Shown: positions 1-7,522 of the stretch, in pieces
Numbering within the stretch: position 1 is the stretch's first letter
Layout of the letters: every line of letters starts with the position of its first letter
Source: Chitinophaga pendula
GTDB lineage: Bacteria; Bacteroidota; Bacteroidia; Chitinophagales; Chitinophagaceae
Direction of reading: 5' to 3'
DNA length: 64,000 bases
Assembly (NCBI RefSeq): GCF_020386615.1
Contig: NZ_CP077769.1
Coordinates: 62,001-126,000, forward strand
The notes under the pieces: generated by a model
Seen by the model: only the letters and a program-made list of their open reading frames with translations
Database searches by the model: none
Told to the model about the DNA's origin: nothing
Translations under genes and position numbers: made by a program

Positions 1-136
1 AGCATTTTTCGAACCCCCTGTTGATGACAAACTGTTCTCCTGCGCTTTCGCCCAGCTGTTTTTTAAAACCGGCCGGGAGTAAAAAGCGCCCTTTTGCATC
101 CAGCGTAGCCTCATATTCACCTAGAAAACCAATCAT
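1..136 (-). CDS. mraZ: MraZ, division/cell-wall cluster regulator (partial, 5' end only)
   Basis: The first 45 codons of a protein on the minus strand run off the left edge. The N-terminus MIGFLGEYEATLDAKGRF followed by LLPAGFKK is the signature of the first SpoVT/AbrB-like repeat of MraZ, including the DxKGR motif. MraZ is the DNA-binding autoregulator that opens the division and cell-wall (dcw) cluster, so mraW/rsmH, ftsL, ftsI and mur genes are expected beyond the left edge (known gene order, not seen here). The start is the ATG at 134-136; upstream lies a -7-like box and three 10-bp-spaced operator-like boxes. Only the C-terminal two thirds are missing. Confidence 0.93.
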   Translation of the reverse strand, partial: MIGFLGEYEATLDAKGRFLLPAGFKKQLGESAGEQFVINRGFEKC

Positions 137-156
137 ACCATGGGGCGAAAGTCTTT

Positions 157-164
157 GAAATCTA
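157..164 (-). promoter_or_regulatory. Probable -7 element of the mraZ promoter
   Basis: On the minus strand this reads TAGATTTC, one mismatch from the Bacteroidota -7 consensus TAnnTTTG, about 20 nt upstream of the mraZ ATG. No clear -33 TTTG is visible; the operator-like boxes occupy that place. Inference from position and similarity. Confidence 0.4.
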
Positions 165-168
165 ATTT

Positions 169-198
169 CTAACACAAAATAACACTTTTTCCCACTTT
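169..198 (-). promoter_or_regulatory. Putative MraZ operator: three 10-bp direct repeats
   Basis: Read on the minus strand, the 30 bp split into AAAGTGGGAA, AAAGTGTTAT and TTTGTGTTAG. The GTG core recurs with an exact 10-bp period. This fits the direct-repeat operators described for MraZ (TGGGN units with 5-nt spacers in E. coli; AAAGTGKNNN repeats in mollicutes). The boxes lie just upstream of the predicted -7 box, the position expected for autorepression of mraZ. Confidence 0.6.
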
Positions 199-301
199 TT
201 AACGAAAAAAGGCATTATAAATTTTTTCCACAGCAAGCCATTGGCTGCGTGGTGGGGTTTAGGTGGTAATTTGTTAAGTTGTGTGTGAATAAGTTTTTAA
301 T

Positions 302-318
302 ACATGTTAATAACATGT
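302..318. repeat. 17-bp perfect palindrome (ACATGTTA-A-TAACATGT)
   Basis: Perfect 8-bp arms around a single A in AT-rich intergenic DNA between mraZ and bamD. It could be a dimeric regulator site. No gene is visible in the roughly 800 bp between mraZ and bamD; apart from this palindrome, the mraZ promoter and the 11-bp repeat array I see nothing in that stretch. Confidence 0.5.
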
Positions 319-525
319 TCGATAATGTTCATTTCGTGTGATTAAAGTATGGAGATACTGATCAGCCGGGTGTTTGAGAGTAGGATAGTGAGTGGAAATA
401 AAAAAGGGGAGCGGTGAATAAAATGGGGACGGAGTCATTTCGGACTTGTCGTACAGGGTTTTTGAGGGGTATATGTGCCAAGGGAGTTGCCTGAGGGAGT
501 GAGTAGGGTGGGGGAAGGTGTATGG

Positions 526-646
526 TATGGGCGTGTTATATGGGAGGTGGAGGTGAGGTATAGGAATGTTATACGAAAACTATGGGAGAGGTGGACGTGA
601 GATATAGGAATGTTATAGGAAAACTATGGGAGAGGTGGACAGAAGC
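526..646 (+). repeat. 11-bp modular repeat array, locus A (11 modules)
   Basis: 121 bp that divide exactly into eleven 11-mers. In order the clear ones are TATAGGAATGT, TATACGAAAAC, TATGGGAGAGG, TGGACGTGAGA, then TATAGGAATGT, TATAGGAAAAC, TATGGGAGAGG and a diverged TGGAC module. Four modules make a 44-bp higher-order unit, present about 2.5 times. The same modules recur near 15.6 kb and 41.7 kb. Because 11 is not a multiple of 3 and the unit carries TGA and TAG in its frames, it is not coding. Confidence 0.85.
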
Positions 647-928
647 ATATCGCTATTCGGGGAAAAATAGACGGTAAATAACGGTTTAAGAAGAGGGCAG
701 CGGTATTTTTTATGGGGTGGGAGGAAGTGGAGTAGGAAGTATGTGGTGGGGGAAACTATTGAATAATATATTTGTTTTATGTATAATTATCTGTCTTTAT
801 TTTAGAAAGATATGGGATGCTTCTTTATGGTTATTAATGAGTTCGTTTTCAAGGACTATTTGGAGTGGGCTTTTGCAAAATTTTAACTTCTACAGAAGGC
901 GGTCTACCTTAAATTTACATTTAATCCT

Positions 929-936
929 TAACTTTG
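929..936 (+). promoter_or_regulatory. -7 promoter element (TAACTTTG) of bamD
   Basis: Exact match to TAnnTTTG, ending 11 nt before the bamD ATG. The implied transcription start leaves only a short leader, which supports the chosen start over the longer open frame beginning at 717. No convincing -33 TTTG was seen. Confidence 0.55.
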
Positions 937-947
937 CGATCCTTTTT

Positions 948-1778
948 ATGCGGAAAATAGTACTATATACCGGGATACTGACTACAATTGTGACCACTTC
1001 GTGCAATAACGAATTGCGTAGGATCGAGAAGAGCAATGATCCTGAGCGGAAGCTGGCGTATGCGAATAAGATGTTCGAAAAGAAGAAGTACCAGATGGCT
1101 CAGACTGTTTTTGAGGAATTGTTCCCTGTATATAAGGGGACTGAGAAGTTTGAGAATATATATTACCGGGACGCTTATTGTTCTTATTACCTGAAGGATT
1201 ATGTGCAGGCTGCCTATCACTTCAAGAACTACCTGGATGCGTTTCCGAACAGTCCGAGGGCGACAGAGGTGGATTATATGCAGGCTTATTGTTATTACAA
1301 GCAGTCTCCGAAGGTGACGTTGGATCAGACAAATACGATGAAGGCGATTGCGGCGATGCAGACGTTCATCAACAACTATCCGCAGGCGGAGAAGGTAGCG
1401 GAGGCTAACCTGGTGATAGAGTTGTGCAGGCGGAAGCTGGAGAAGAAGGAGTTTAACAATGCGGAGCTTTATTATAACCTGGGATATTACAAGAGTGCGG
1501 GCATTGCTTTTAAGAGCCTGATGCGTAACTACCCGGATTCTGATAGGAGCGACGGTTATAAATATATGGCTATCAAGGCATATTTCAACTATGCGCGGAA
1601 TAGTGTCCGAGACAAGCAGAAGGAACGTTTTGAGCAGGTGCTAACGGAGTACCTGGATTTTGCGGATCACTATCCGAGCAGCAAAATGAAGCCTGAAGCG
1701 GAAAAATATTATACCTTAGCACAAAACAACATTAAAACGCTGGATAATGAGCAAGATAAAGAGAAGTCTAACCAATAG
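948..1778 (+). CDS. bamD: BamD, outer-membrane assembly lipoprotein (TPR)
   Basis: 276-residue lipoprotein of the BAM complex, which inserts beta-barrel proteins into the outer membrane. The start at MRKIVLY gives a typical lipoprotein signal with lipobox TTSC (Cys near residue 19); the open frame extends to 717, but that extension has no homologous look and would bury the signal. Five TPR-like helical repeats follow, with the family's YYRDAYC, NYLDAFPNSPRA, FINNYPQAEKV and SLMRNYPDSD turns. rpoZ overlaps its 3' end by 32 bp in another frame, so the two genes share one message, closed by a terminator before coaBC. Identification rests on signal, repeat pattern and the usual bamD-rpoZ-coaBC order in Bacteroidota. 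Confidence 0.93.
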   Translation: MRKIVLYTGILTTIVTTSCNNELRRIEKSNDPERKLAYANKMFEKKKYQMAQTVFEELFPVYKGTEKFENIYYRDAYCSYYLKDYVQAAYHFKNYLDAFPNSPRATEVDYMQAYCYYKQSPKVTLDQTNTMKAIAAMQTFINNYPQAEKVAEANLVIELCRRKLEKKEFNNAELYYNLGYYKSAGIAFKSLMRNYPDSDRSDGYKYMAIKAYFNYARNSVRDKQKERFEQVLTEYLDFADHYPSSKMKPEAEKYYTLAQNNIKTLDNEQDKEKSNQ

Positions 1779-2088
1779 TCTTAATCCTTGGGTAGAGACA
1801 AAGAACACTACCGATATCAAGAACAGGACCGGTAACCTGTATGAATCTATTGCCGTTATAGCCAAACGCGCCAATCAGATCAACATTTCCGTTAAGGAAG
1901 AGCTGCATTCTAAACTGGAGGAGTTTGCCAGCCATACTGATAACCTGGAAGAAGTGCACGAGAATAAGGAGCAGATCGAGATCTCCCGTTTTTATGAGCG
2001 TCTGGCCAACCCGGCTATTCAGGCGACCCAGGAGTTCCTGGATGACAAGATCTACTTCCGTCGGAATGACGATGATCTGTACAGCTGA
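1747..2088 (+). CDS. rpoZ: RNA polymerase omega subunit
   Basis: 113 residues, the usual length for the Bacteroidota omega subunit. Conserved elements are the N-terminal region around GNLYESIAVIAKRANQI (the omega helix that clamps the beta' C-terminus) and an acidic C-terminus ending DDLYS. Omega aids assembly of RNA polymerase. The ATG lies inside the end of bamD, so translation is probably coupled. An intrinsic terminator follows after about 40 bp. Confidence 0.92.
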   Translation: MSKIKRSLTNSLNPWVETKNTTDIKNRTGNLYESIAVIAKRANQINISVKEELHSKLEEFASHTDNLEEVHENKEQIEISRFYERLANPAIQATQEFLDDKIYFRRNDDDLYS

Positions 2089-2127
2089 TAGGATGGATTA
2101 TAATTAGGAAAAATATTTAACTTCATG

Positions 2128-2154
2128 GCGGCAGGATTATTTCTGCCGCTTTTT
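2128..2154 (+). terminator. Intrinsic terminator after bamD-rpoZ
   Basis: GCGGCAG and CTGCCGC form a perfect 7-bp stem with an 8-nt loop, followed by TTTTT and a second T run. It separates bamD-rpoZ from coaBC. Confidence 0.8.
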
Positions 2155-2231
2155 GTTTTTGAACGGGTTCCTGTCTTTTGGTCTGCGGCTATGTCTGCGG
2201 GCTTTGGCCAGTGGGCCAAGGACTGAAATAT

Positions 2232-3443
2232 ATGCTTCAAGGAAAGAAAATCTTATTAGGGGTTTCCGGCAGTATCGCTGCGTATAAGGTAGCTACGCTG
2301 ACCCGTTTGCTGGTAAAGGAAGGTGCAGACGTAAAAATTGTGATGACCCCATCTGCCTGTAATTTTATTACTCCCCTGACGTTATCTACATTATCCAAAC
2401 ATGAGGTGGTGGTTGACCTGAGTGACAATAACAGCTGGAATAACCATGTGATGTTGGGTCGTTGGGCGGATGTGATGGTGATAGCGCCTGCGTCGGCGAA
2501 TACGATTGCTAAGATGGCGCAGGGGTTGTGTGATAATTTGTTGATGGCTACGTATTTATCTGCTACTTGTCCGGTGTTGTTTGCGCCGGCGATGGATGAG
2601 GATATGTGGCATCATGCGGCGACGAAGGCGAATGTGGAGCGGTTGTTATCTTTTGGGCACCGGCAGTTGCCGGTGGCTACGGGGGAGTTGGCCAGCGGGT
2701 TGTATGGAGAGGGGCGGATGTCGGAGCCGGAGGCGATCGTGTCGTATCTGCATCAGCATTTTGCGGAGTCTGGTGCAGCGGCGGCGTTGCCGTTGGCGGG
2801 TAAGATGGCTTTGGTGACGGCGGGTCCGACGGTGGAGCCGATAGACCCGGTACGGTTTATCAGTAACCGTTCGAGTGGTAAGATGGGGATAGCGATTGCG
2901 GAGGAGTTGGCTGCTGCGGGAGCTACGGTGAAGCTGGTATTGGGTCCTACGCATTTGACGGCGCGGGGGGAGGGTATTACGACGATACCGGTGGAGACGG
3001 CGGCGGAGATGTTCAACAGTTGTATTGCGAACTACCCGTTGGCGGATATTGTGGTGATGGCGGCGGCGGTAGCGGACTACCGGCCTAAGAATGTGGTGGA
3101 TAAGAAGATCAAGAAGACGGAGGCGGAGATGAACATTGAGTTGGAGAAGACGCATGATATATTGCGGACGTTGGGCAACAACAAATCTGCTGACCAGTTG
3201 TTGGTAGGTTTTTCGTTGGAGACCAATAATGAGAAGGAGTATGCGTTAAAGAAGTTGTTTGATAAGAACCTGGATATGATCGTAATGAATTCGCTGAATG
3301 ATGAAGGCGCCGGATTTAATTATGATACGAACAAAGTAACCTTATTTGATAAAAATGGCGGGGAGCGGAGCTTACCACTGCAATCAAAGCAAGAGGTGGC
3401 TAAGGATATCGTTGCCGCTATAATAGCACTCCAACATGAATAA
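2232..3443 (+). CDS. coaBC: CoaBC: phosphopantothenoylcysteine decarboxylase / phosphopantothenate-cysteine ligase
   Basis: 403-residue bifunctional coenzyme A enzyme. The N-terminal flavin decarboxylase half begins GKKILLGVSGSIAAYK, with PASANTIAKMA and the PAMDEDMW loop. The C-terminal ligase half contains VTAGPTVEPIDPVRFISN, SSGKMG, MAAAVADYRP and the nucleotide-binding LEKTHDIL. Two decarboxylase positions differ from the E. coli Dfp textbook motif: Asp replaces Asn in PxMN, and Ser replaces Cys in the substrate flap (ELASGLYGEGRM). I believe these are common in Bacteroidota but cannot check. The start is the ATG at 2232, just before the motif; the frame extends upstream only through non-conserved sequence. 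Its stop overlaps the next gene's ATG. Confidence 0.96.
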   Translation: MLQGKKILLGVSGSIAAYKVATLTRLLVKEGADVKIVMTPSACNFITPLTLSTLSKHEVVVDLSDNNSWNNHVMLGRWADVMVIAPASANTIAKMAQGLCDNLLMATYLSATCPVLFAPAMDEDMWHHAATKANVERLLSFGHRQLPVATGELASGLYGEGRMSEPEAIVSYLHQHFAESGAAAALPLAGKMALVTAGPTVEPIDPVRFISNRSSGKMGIAIAEELAAAGATVKLVLGPTHLTARGEGITTIPVETAAEMFNSCIANYPLADIVVMAAAVADYRPKNVVDKKIKKTEAEMNIELEKTHDILRTLGNNKSADQLLVGFSLETNNEKEYALKKLFDKNLDMIVMNSLNDEGAGFNYDTNKVTLFDKNGGERSLPLQSKQEVAKDIVAAIIALQHE

Positions 3444-4416
3444 TTGTACTACCGTTGTGTATACCGGTGCTGATGCCGGCGCGCGGGCCCCATTGTATGT
3501 ATCCCGTAGCCTATGGCTATTCTTATTGTTGATGGCTGCGATGCCTGTGCGGATGCTGGCGCAGGAGATACGGGCGAATGTGACCGTGCAGGCGGCGCAG
3601 GTGATTGGCGCTGACCGCAAGGTGTTTACTACATTACAGACAGCCCTGAAAGAATTCCTGAACAACCGCCGGTGGACGGATGATTCCTATGCGCCTTCGG
3701 AGCGGATAGAATGTAATTTCCTGTTGAATGTGACGGAGAATGTGGGAGGGAACACCTATAAGGCGAAGCTGACGGTGCAGGCTACACGGCCGGTGTTTAA
3801 CTCCGGTTATGTAAGCAGTATCATGAATACGCAGGATAACGATGTGTTGTTCCGTTATGTGGAGTTCCAGCCGTTGGAGTTCAATGACAACCGGGTGGTG
3901 GGTAATGATCCGCTGGCATCTAACCTGACGGCGGTGATGGCTTACTATGTGAATATTATATTGGGATTGGATTATGATTCTTTTTCGCCCGGAGGCGGGG
4001 ATGTATATTTCAAGAAGGCGTTGAACATTGTGAGCAATGCGCCTGACGGGAAGGATGTGAGTGGCTGGAAGCCTTTTGAAGGTAACCGTAACCGTTACTG
4101 GTTGCAGGATAATTTATTGAATGCCAAGTTCAGCCGGTTTCATGAGGCGATGTATGCTTATCACCGGGAGGGTTTGGATGTGATGTATGATGATCCGGTG
4201 AAGGGGAGGGCGGCGATTCTGAATAGTTTGAACCTGTTGTTTGCTATTCATTCGGACGTGCCTAATTCGATGTTGTTGCAGACGTTTTTCGCGGCGAAGT
4301 CCGGGGAGCTGCAGAAGGTATTTTCGAAGGCGCCACCGCAGGAGAAGAGCCGGGCGGCGCAGATGCTGGCACAGATGGATGTGCCTAATGCGACTAAGTA
4401 CCAGCAGATGAAGTAA
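3436..4416 (+). CDS. DUF4835 family protein (T9SS-associated, PorD-type)
   Basis: 326 residues with an N-terminal signal peptide (hydrophobic LWLFLLLMAAMP, cleavage probably after MLAQ near residue 43; internal Met starts could shorten the N-terminus). The mature part shows the DUF4835 pattern: EIRANVTVQAAQV, the 'EFLNNRRWTDD' segment, a duplicated-sounding beta domain, and a C-terminal helical part with LNLLFAIHSDVPNS. This family is restricted to Bacteroidota and is annotated in some databases as T9SS protein PorD; exact function is unsettled. It overlaps coaBC by 8 bp (ATGAATAA), so the two are translationally coupled. A strong hairpin follows. Confidence 0.85.
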   Translation: MNNCTTVVYTGADAGARAPLYVSRSLWLFLLLMAAMPVRMLAQEIRANVTVQAAQVIGADRKVFTTLQTALKEFLNNRRWTDDSYAPSERIECNFLLNVTENVGGNTYKAKLTVQATRPVFNSGYVSSIMNTQDNDVLFRYVEFQPLEFNDNRVVGNDPLASNLTAVMAYYVNIILGLDYDSFSPGGGDVYFKKALNIVSNAPDGKDVSGWKPFEGNRNRYWLQDNLLNAKFSRFHEAMYAYHREGLDVMYDDPVKGRAAILNSLNLLFAIHSDVPNSMLLQTFFAAKSGELQKVFSKAPPQEKSRAAQMLAQMDVPNATKYQQMK

Positions 4417-4444
4417 GTGATTGTATTGTTATGATATTATGGGG

Positions 4445-4493
4445 ATGCCCTTCCGGTTGGCGGCGATGGAGTTGCCAGCCGGAAGGGCATTTT
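4445..4493 (+). terminator. Terminator-like hairpin after the DUF4835 gene
   Basis: A 17-bp stem (ATGCCCTTCCGGTTGGC with GCCAGCCGGAAGGGCAT, one wobble pair) with a 12-nt loop and a short T run. Ends the coaBC-DUF4835 message. Confidence 0.75.
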
Positions 4494-4566
4494 ACGTGAG
4501 GGGGGGTGGAATATTTTCCCTGTTGTGCGGTGTAAATGTTCGGTATAAAATGTAGATTGCAATGCT

Positions 4567-5025
4567 ATGTACAGAATTTATATGCTATTGCTGTTGCTGA
4601 TGGTTGCGGCATGCGGGGAGGCGGACAAGGTGCCGAAGGGTATATTGGAAAAGGAACAGATGCGGGACGTGTTGTTAGACATGAGTCTTGCGGACGGGTA
4701 CAGTATGTCGTTATTGGAGACCAATGCGCGGCCTATGCCGGATTCCATCCGTCAGGAGCATGTGAAGGTTTATTATGGTCAGATATTGGCGTTGCACGGG
4801 TTGACGGTGAAGGGGTTTATGACCAGTTACCGGTTTTACGAGGCGCATCCTGACCGGTTAAAATCGGTGTATGAGATGGTGATGACGGAGTTGGGTAAAC
4901 GTAAGGCTGCTTTGCCGGAGGAAGGTACGGCTATCAATGGGGTGCGGTATTACTTTATGCATGCGAAGGAAGCGGTGCTGCGGGGCAGGGGTGATACCAT
5001 TATTCCTTTTCTTGAGCGGAAATAA
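4567..5025 (+). CDS. DUF4296 domain lipoprotein
   Basis: 152 residues. A short signal [13 protein letters not shown] is followed by lipobox VAAC (Cys16), so this is an outer-membrane or periplasmic lipoprotein. The segment [21 protein letters not shown] is the DUF4296 signature, followed by an all-helical region with [12 protein letters not shown] and a charged tail. Function is unknown in the family. It lies 23 bp before the CoA-transferase pair on the same strand, but no functional tie is evident. No promoter was identified with confidence. Confidence 0.85.
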   Translation: MYRIYMLLLLLMVAACGEADKVPKGILEKEQMRDVLLDMSLADGYSMSLLETNARPMPDSIRQEHVKVYYGQILALHGLTVKGFMTSYRFYEAHPDRLKSVYEMVMTELGKRKAALPEEGTAINGVRYYFMHAKEAVLRGRGDTIIPFLERK

Positions 5026-5048
5026 TCATTTTTCAAAAACACCAAAAC

Positions 5049-5741
5049 ATGAACAAAGTAGTAGCAAATGCCGACGAAGCGATACATGATATACCGGATG
5101 GTGCGGTGCTGATGCTGGGGGGCTTTGGGTTGTGTGGTATACCGGAGAATTGTATTGCTGCGCTGGTGCGCAAAGGAATTAAAGGATTGACCTGTATTTC
5201 GAACAATGCGGGCGTTGATGAATTTGGATTGGGGCTGTTGTTGAAGACGCGTCAGATCAAAAAGATGATGTCGTCTTATGTGGGGGAGAATGCGGAGTTT
5301 GAGCGGCAGTTATTGTCTGGCGAGCTGGAGGTGGACCTGATCCCTCAGGGTACGCTGGCTACGCGGATCCAGATGGCGGGTATGGGTATACCTGCATTTT
5401 TTACGCCTGCAGGCTATGGTACGGAGATCGCTGAGGGTAAGGAGGTGCGTGAGTTCAACGGGAAACATTACCTGATGGAGCTGGCTTTGCCGGCGGATTT
5501 TGCCATTGTAAAGGCGTGGAAGGGGGATACGATGGGCAACCTGGTATTCCGAAAGACGACGCGTAACTTCAGTACATCTATGGCGAAGGCGGGCCAGATC
5601 ACTATTGTGGAGGTAGAGGAGCTGGTAGCTGCGGGGGAATTGGACCCTGATAATATCCATGTACCTGGTATTTACGTACACCGTATTTTCCAGGGGCATG
5701 ACTATGAAAAGCGCATTGAGCGTAAGACCCTGAAGATATAA
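5049..5741 (+). CDS. scoA: 3-oxoacid (succinyl-CoA) CoA-transferase subunit A
   Basis: 230 residues, full length for the alpha subunit of family I CoA transferases. Visible motifs: the [13 protein letters not shown] oxyanion/CoA-binding loop near residue 24-36, [23 protein letters not shown] and the [15 protein letters not shown] loop. With subunit B it transfers CoA from succinyl-CoA to acetoacetate or similar 3-oxoacids, used for ketone body or short-chain acid metabolism. Subunit B follows after 53 bp on the same strand, so the two form an operon. Substrate choice (acetoacetate versus 3-oxoadipate) cannot be fixed from sequence alone. Confidence 0.93.
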   Translation: MNKVVANADEAIHDIPDGAVLMLGGFGLCGIPENCIAALVRKGIKGLTCISNNAGVDEFGLGLLLKTRQIKKMMSSYVGENAEFERQLLSGELEVDLIPQGTLATRIQMAGMGIPAFFTPAGYGTEIAEGKEVREFNGKHYLMELALPADFAIVKAWKGDTMGNLVFRKTTRNFSTSMAKAGQITIVEVEELVAAGELDPDNIHVPGIYVHRIFQGHDYEKRIERKTLKI

Positions 5742-5794
5742 TTGCGTAAGCAATCACAACAAATCTTAACACCAAAAAAATCCATTCTGATCTT

Positions 5795-6451
5795 ATGAGT
5801 TTAGATAAATACGGTATTGCGAAGAGGATTTCGCAGGAACTGGCGGATGGTATGTATGTGAACCTGGGTATAGGTATTCCTACCCTGGTGGCTAATTATA
5901 TTCCGGCGGGGATGTCGATCATGTTGCAGTCGGAGAACGGGATGTTGGGGATGGGCCCTTATCCGAAGGAAGCGGAGGTAGATGCGGATCTGATCAACGC
6001 GGGTAAAGAGACGGTAACGTTGGCTGCCGGCGGCTGTTTTTTTGATTCGGCGGAGAGTTTCGGGATGATACGAGCGGGCAAGGTGGATCTGACGGTTCTG
6101 GGGGCGATGGAGGTATCTGACGGTGGTGACATTGCCAACTGGAAGATCCCGGGTAAGATGGTAAAAGGTATGGGAGGCGCGATGGACCTGGTGGCTTCTG
6201 CCAAGAACATAATAGTGGCGATGATGCATACGAACCCGAAGGGGGAGAGTAAGTTGTTGCCGGCTTGTACGTTGCCATTGACGGGTGTGAACTGTGTGAA
6301 AAAGATTGTGACGGAGCTGGCGGTACTGGATGTAACGCCGGACGGTTTCCGGTTGCTGGAGCGGGCTCCAGGTGTGAGTGTGGCGGAGATCGTTGCCAAG
6401 ACAGCGGGGCGATTGATCGTGGACGGGGATATACCTGAGATGCGTTTATAA
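5795..6451 (+). CDS. scoB: 3-oxoacid (succinyl-CoA) CoA-transferase subunit B
   Basis: 218 residues, the beta subunit. It carries the catalytic glutamate in [11 protein letters not shown] (about residue 50), preceded by the [11 protein letters not shown] loop, and the conserved [16 protein letters not shown] and GAMEVS stretches. The C-terminal [17 protein letters not shown] is also typical. It pairs with the subunit A gene immediately upstream. A strong intrinsic terminator ends the pair 22 bp after the stop. Confidence 0.94.
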   Translation: MSLDKYGIAKRISQELADGMYVNLGIGIPTLVANYIPAGMSIMLQSENGMLGMGPYPKEAEVDADLINAGKETVTLAAGGCFFDSAESFGMIRAGKVDLTVLGAMEVSDGGDIANWKIPGKMVKGMGGAMDLVASAKNIIVAMMHTNPKGESKLLPACTLPLTGVNCVKKIVTELAVLDVTPDGFRLLERAPGVSVAEIVAKTAGRLIVDGDIPEMRL

Positions 6452-6472
6452 GTAGTGAAACTTAATGATAAG

Positions 6473-6511
6473 ATGCTTTGTATTGCCATGTGCGATACAA
6501 AGCATTTTTTT
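6473..6511 (+). terminator. Intrinsic terminator after the CoA-transferase genes
   Basis: Perfect 11-bp stem ATGCTTTGTAT/ATACAAAGCAT followed directly by seven Ts. Confidence 0.9.
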
Positions 6512-6590
6512 GGGGGGTAAAAGAAGGGTTAAAGTTGTGGACAAGCCGGGGACTGCCATATATTTTTCGTAACTTAACAGTCCGTTAAAA

Positions 6591-7439
6591 TTGTTTGAAG
6601 TGCAAGTTGGTCATCTATGTTATAACGGTAAGTTAGTTCCAGCCGGAGAACCTATTTTTACAGCCGATAACCGATCTTTCAGATATGGTGACGGTTGTTT
6701 TGAGACCATGAAGGTATACCAGGGTAATGTATTGCTGGAGGACCTTCATTTTGAGCGATTATTCGCCAGTATGCACCTGCTTCATTTTGACCTGCCGCAG
6801 TTATTTACCAAGCGTTATTTTACGAAATTGATCCGGGAGCTGTGCATTAAGAACAATGTGCAGCAGCTGGCACGTGTCCGTTTGTCGGTGTTTCGAGCGG
6901 ATGGTGGTCTATATGATCCGCTGGATAACCGGCCTCAGTTCGTTATCCAGTGTTCGGAGCTGGCATCGCAGGTGTTGGAGCTGAACGAGGTGGGATTGAG
7001 CCTGGATGTGTTTCCCGATGCGCGGAAGAGTTGTGATAAGCTGGCGAACATTAAATCGAACAATTGTCTGCCGTACGTGATGGCGGCGATGTATGCGAAG
7101 CAGCACCGGTTGAACGAGGTGGTATTATTAAACCAGTATGGGCGGGTAGCAGATTCGACGATTGCGAATGTGTTTATTGTAAAACAAAAGACCTTACTGA
7201 CGCCGCCGTTATCGGAAGGAGGGGTGTGTGGGGTGATGCGTAAGCATTTGTTGCGGATGGAATTGCCTTTCCAGATCGTTGAACAACCGTTGACAATAGA
7301 AGACCTGGAGACTGCGGACGAGATTTTCCTGACTAATTCAATTTATGGGCTGCGTTGGGTGGAAGTGTTCCGTGACAGTAGTTATGGTAATGCGGCGGCA
7401 GCGATCCTGCATGAAATGTTACAAGAAAGCCAGTTATAA
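6591..7439 (+). CDS. Class IV (PLP) aminotransferase / aminodeoxychorismate-lyase-like
   Basis: 282 residues of the fold-type IV PLP family. Visible: RYGDGCFETMKV near the N-terminus, RVRLSVFR, the Schiff-base lysine in LANIKSNNC (about residue 158), EVVLLNQYGRVAD and the phosphate-binding STIANVF, then EIFLTNSIYGLRWV. Members are branched-chain or D-amino-acid aminotransferases, or 4-amino-4-deoxychorismate lyase (PabC). The divergence from canonical IlvE and the small size favour a PabC-like role, which would fit nearby folate genes, but this is inference. The only early in-frame starts are TTG at 6591 and GTG at 6600; no ATG is available. Confidence 0.85.
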   Translation: MFEVQVGHLCYNGKLVPAGEPIFTADNRSFRYGDGCFETMKVYQGNVLLEDLHFERLFASMHLLHFDLPQLFTKRYFTKLIRELCIKNNVQQLARVRLSVFRADGGLYDPLDNRPQFVIQCSELASQVLELNEVGLSLDVFPDARKSCDKLANIKSNNCLPYVMAAMYAKQHRLNEVVLLNQYGRVADSTIANVFIVKQKTLLTPPLSEGGVCGVMRKHLLRMELPFQIVEQPLTIEDLETADEIFLTNSIYGLRWVEVFRDSSYGNAAAAILHEMLQESQL

Positions 7440-7471
7440 ATCCACGATATTAGCATTTTATTTGCGTAGGT

Positions 7472-7503
7472 ATCCCACATCCTCCGGTGTGGGATTTATT
7501 TTA
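7472..7503 (+). terminator. Terminator-like hairpin between aminotransferase and photolyase
   Basis: ATCCCACA/TGTGGGAT 8-bp stem with an 8-nt loop followed by a T-rich tail (TTATTTTATT). Confidence 0.65.
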
Positions 7504-7522
7504 TTCACAGTAAATACTGACA

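Noticed and set aside
717..947. N-terminal extension of bamD
   Set aside because: Places a promoter -7 box inside the gene and buries the lipoprotein signal that starts at 948.
3436..4416. Firm naming of the DUF4835 protein as PorD with a defined T9SS step
   Set aside because: The family link to T9SS is known to me only from annotation, so the symbol was left empty.
6591..7439. Calling the class IV aminotransferase IlvE or PabC
   Set aside because: Fold-type IV residues are clear but substrate-determining positions cannot be settled by eye.
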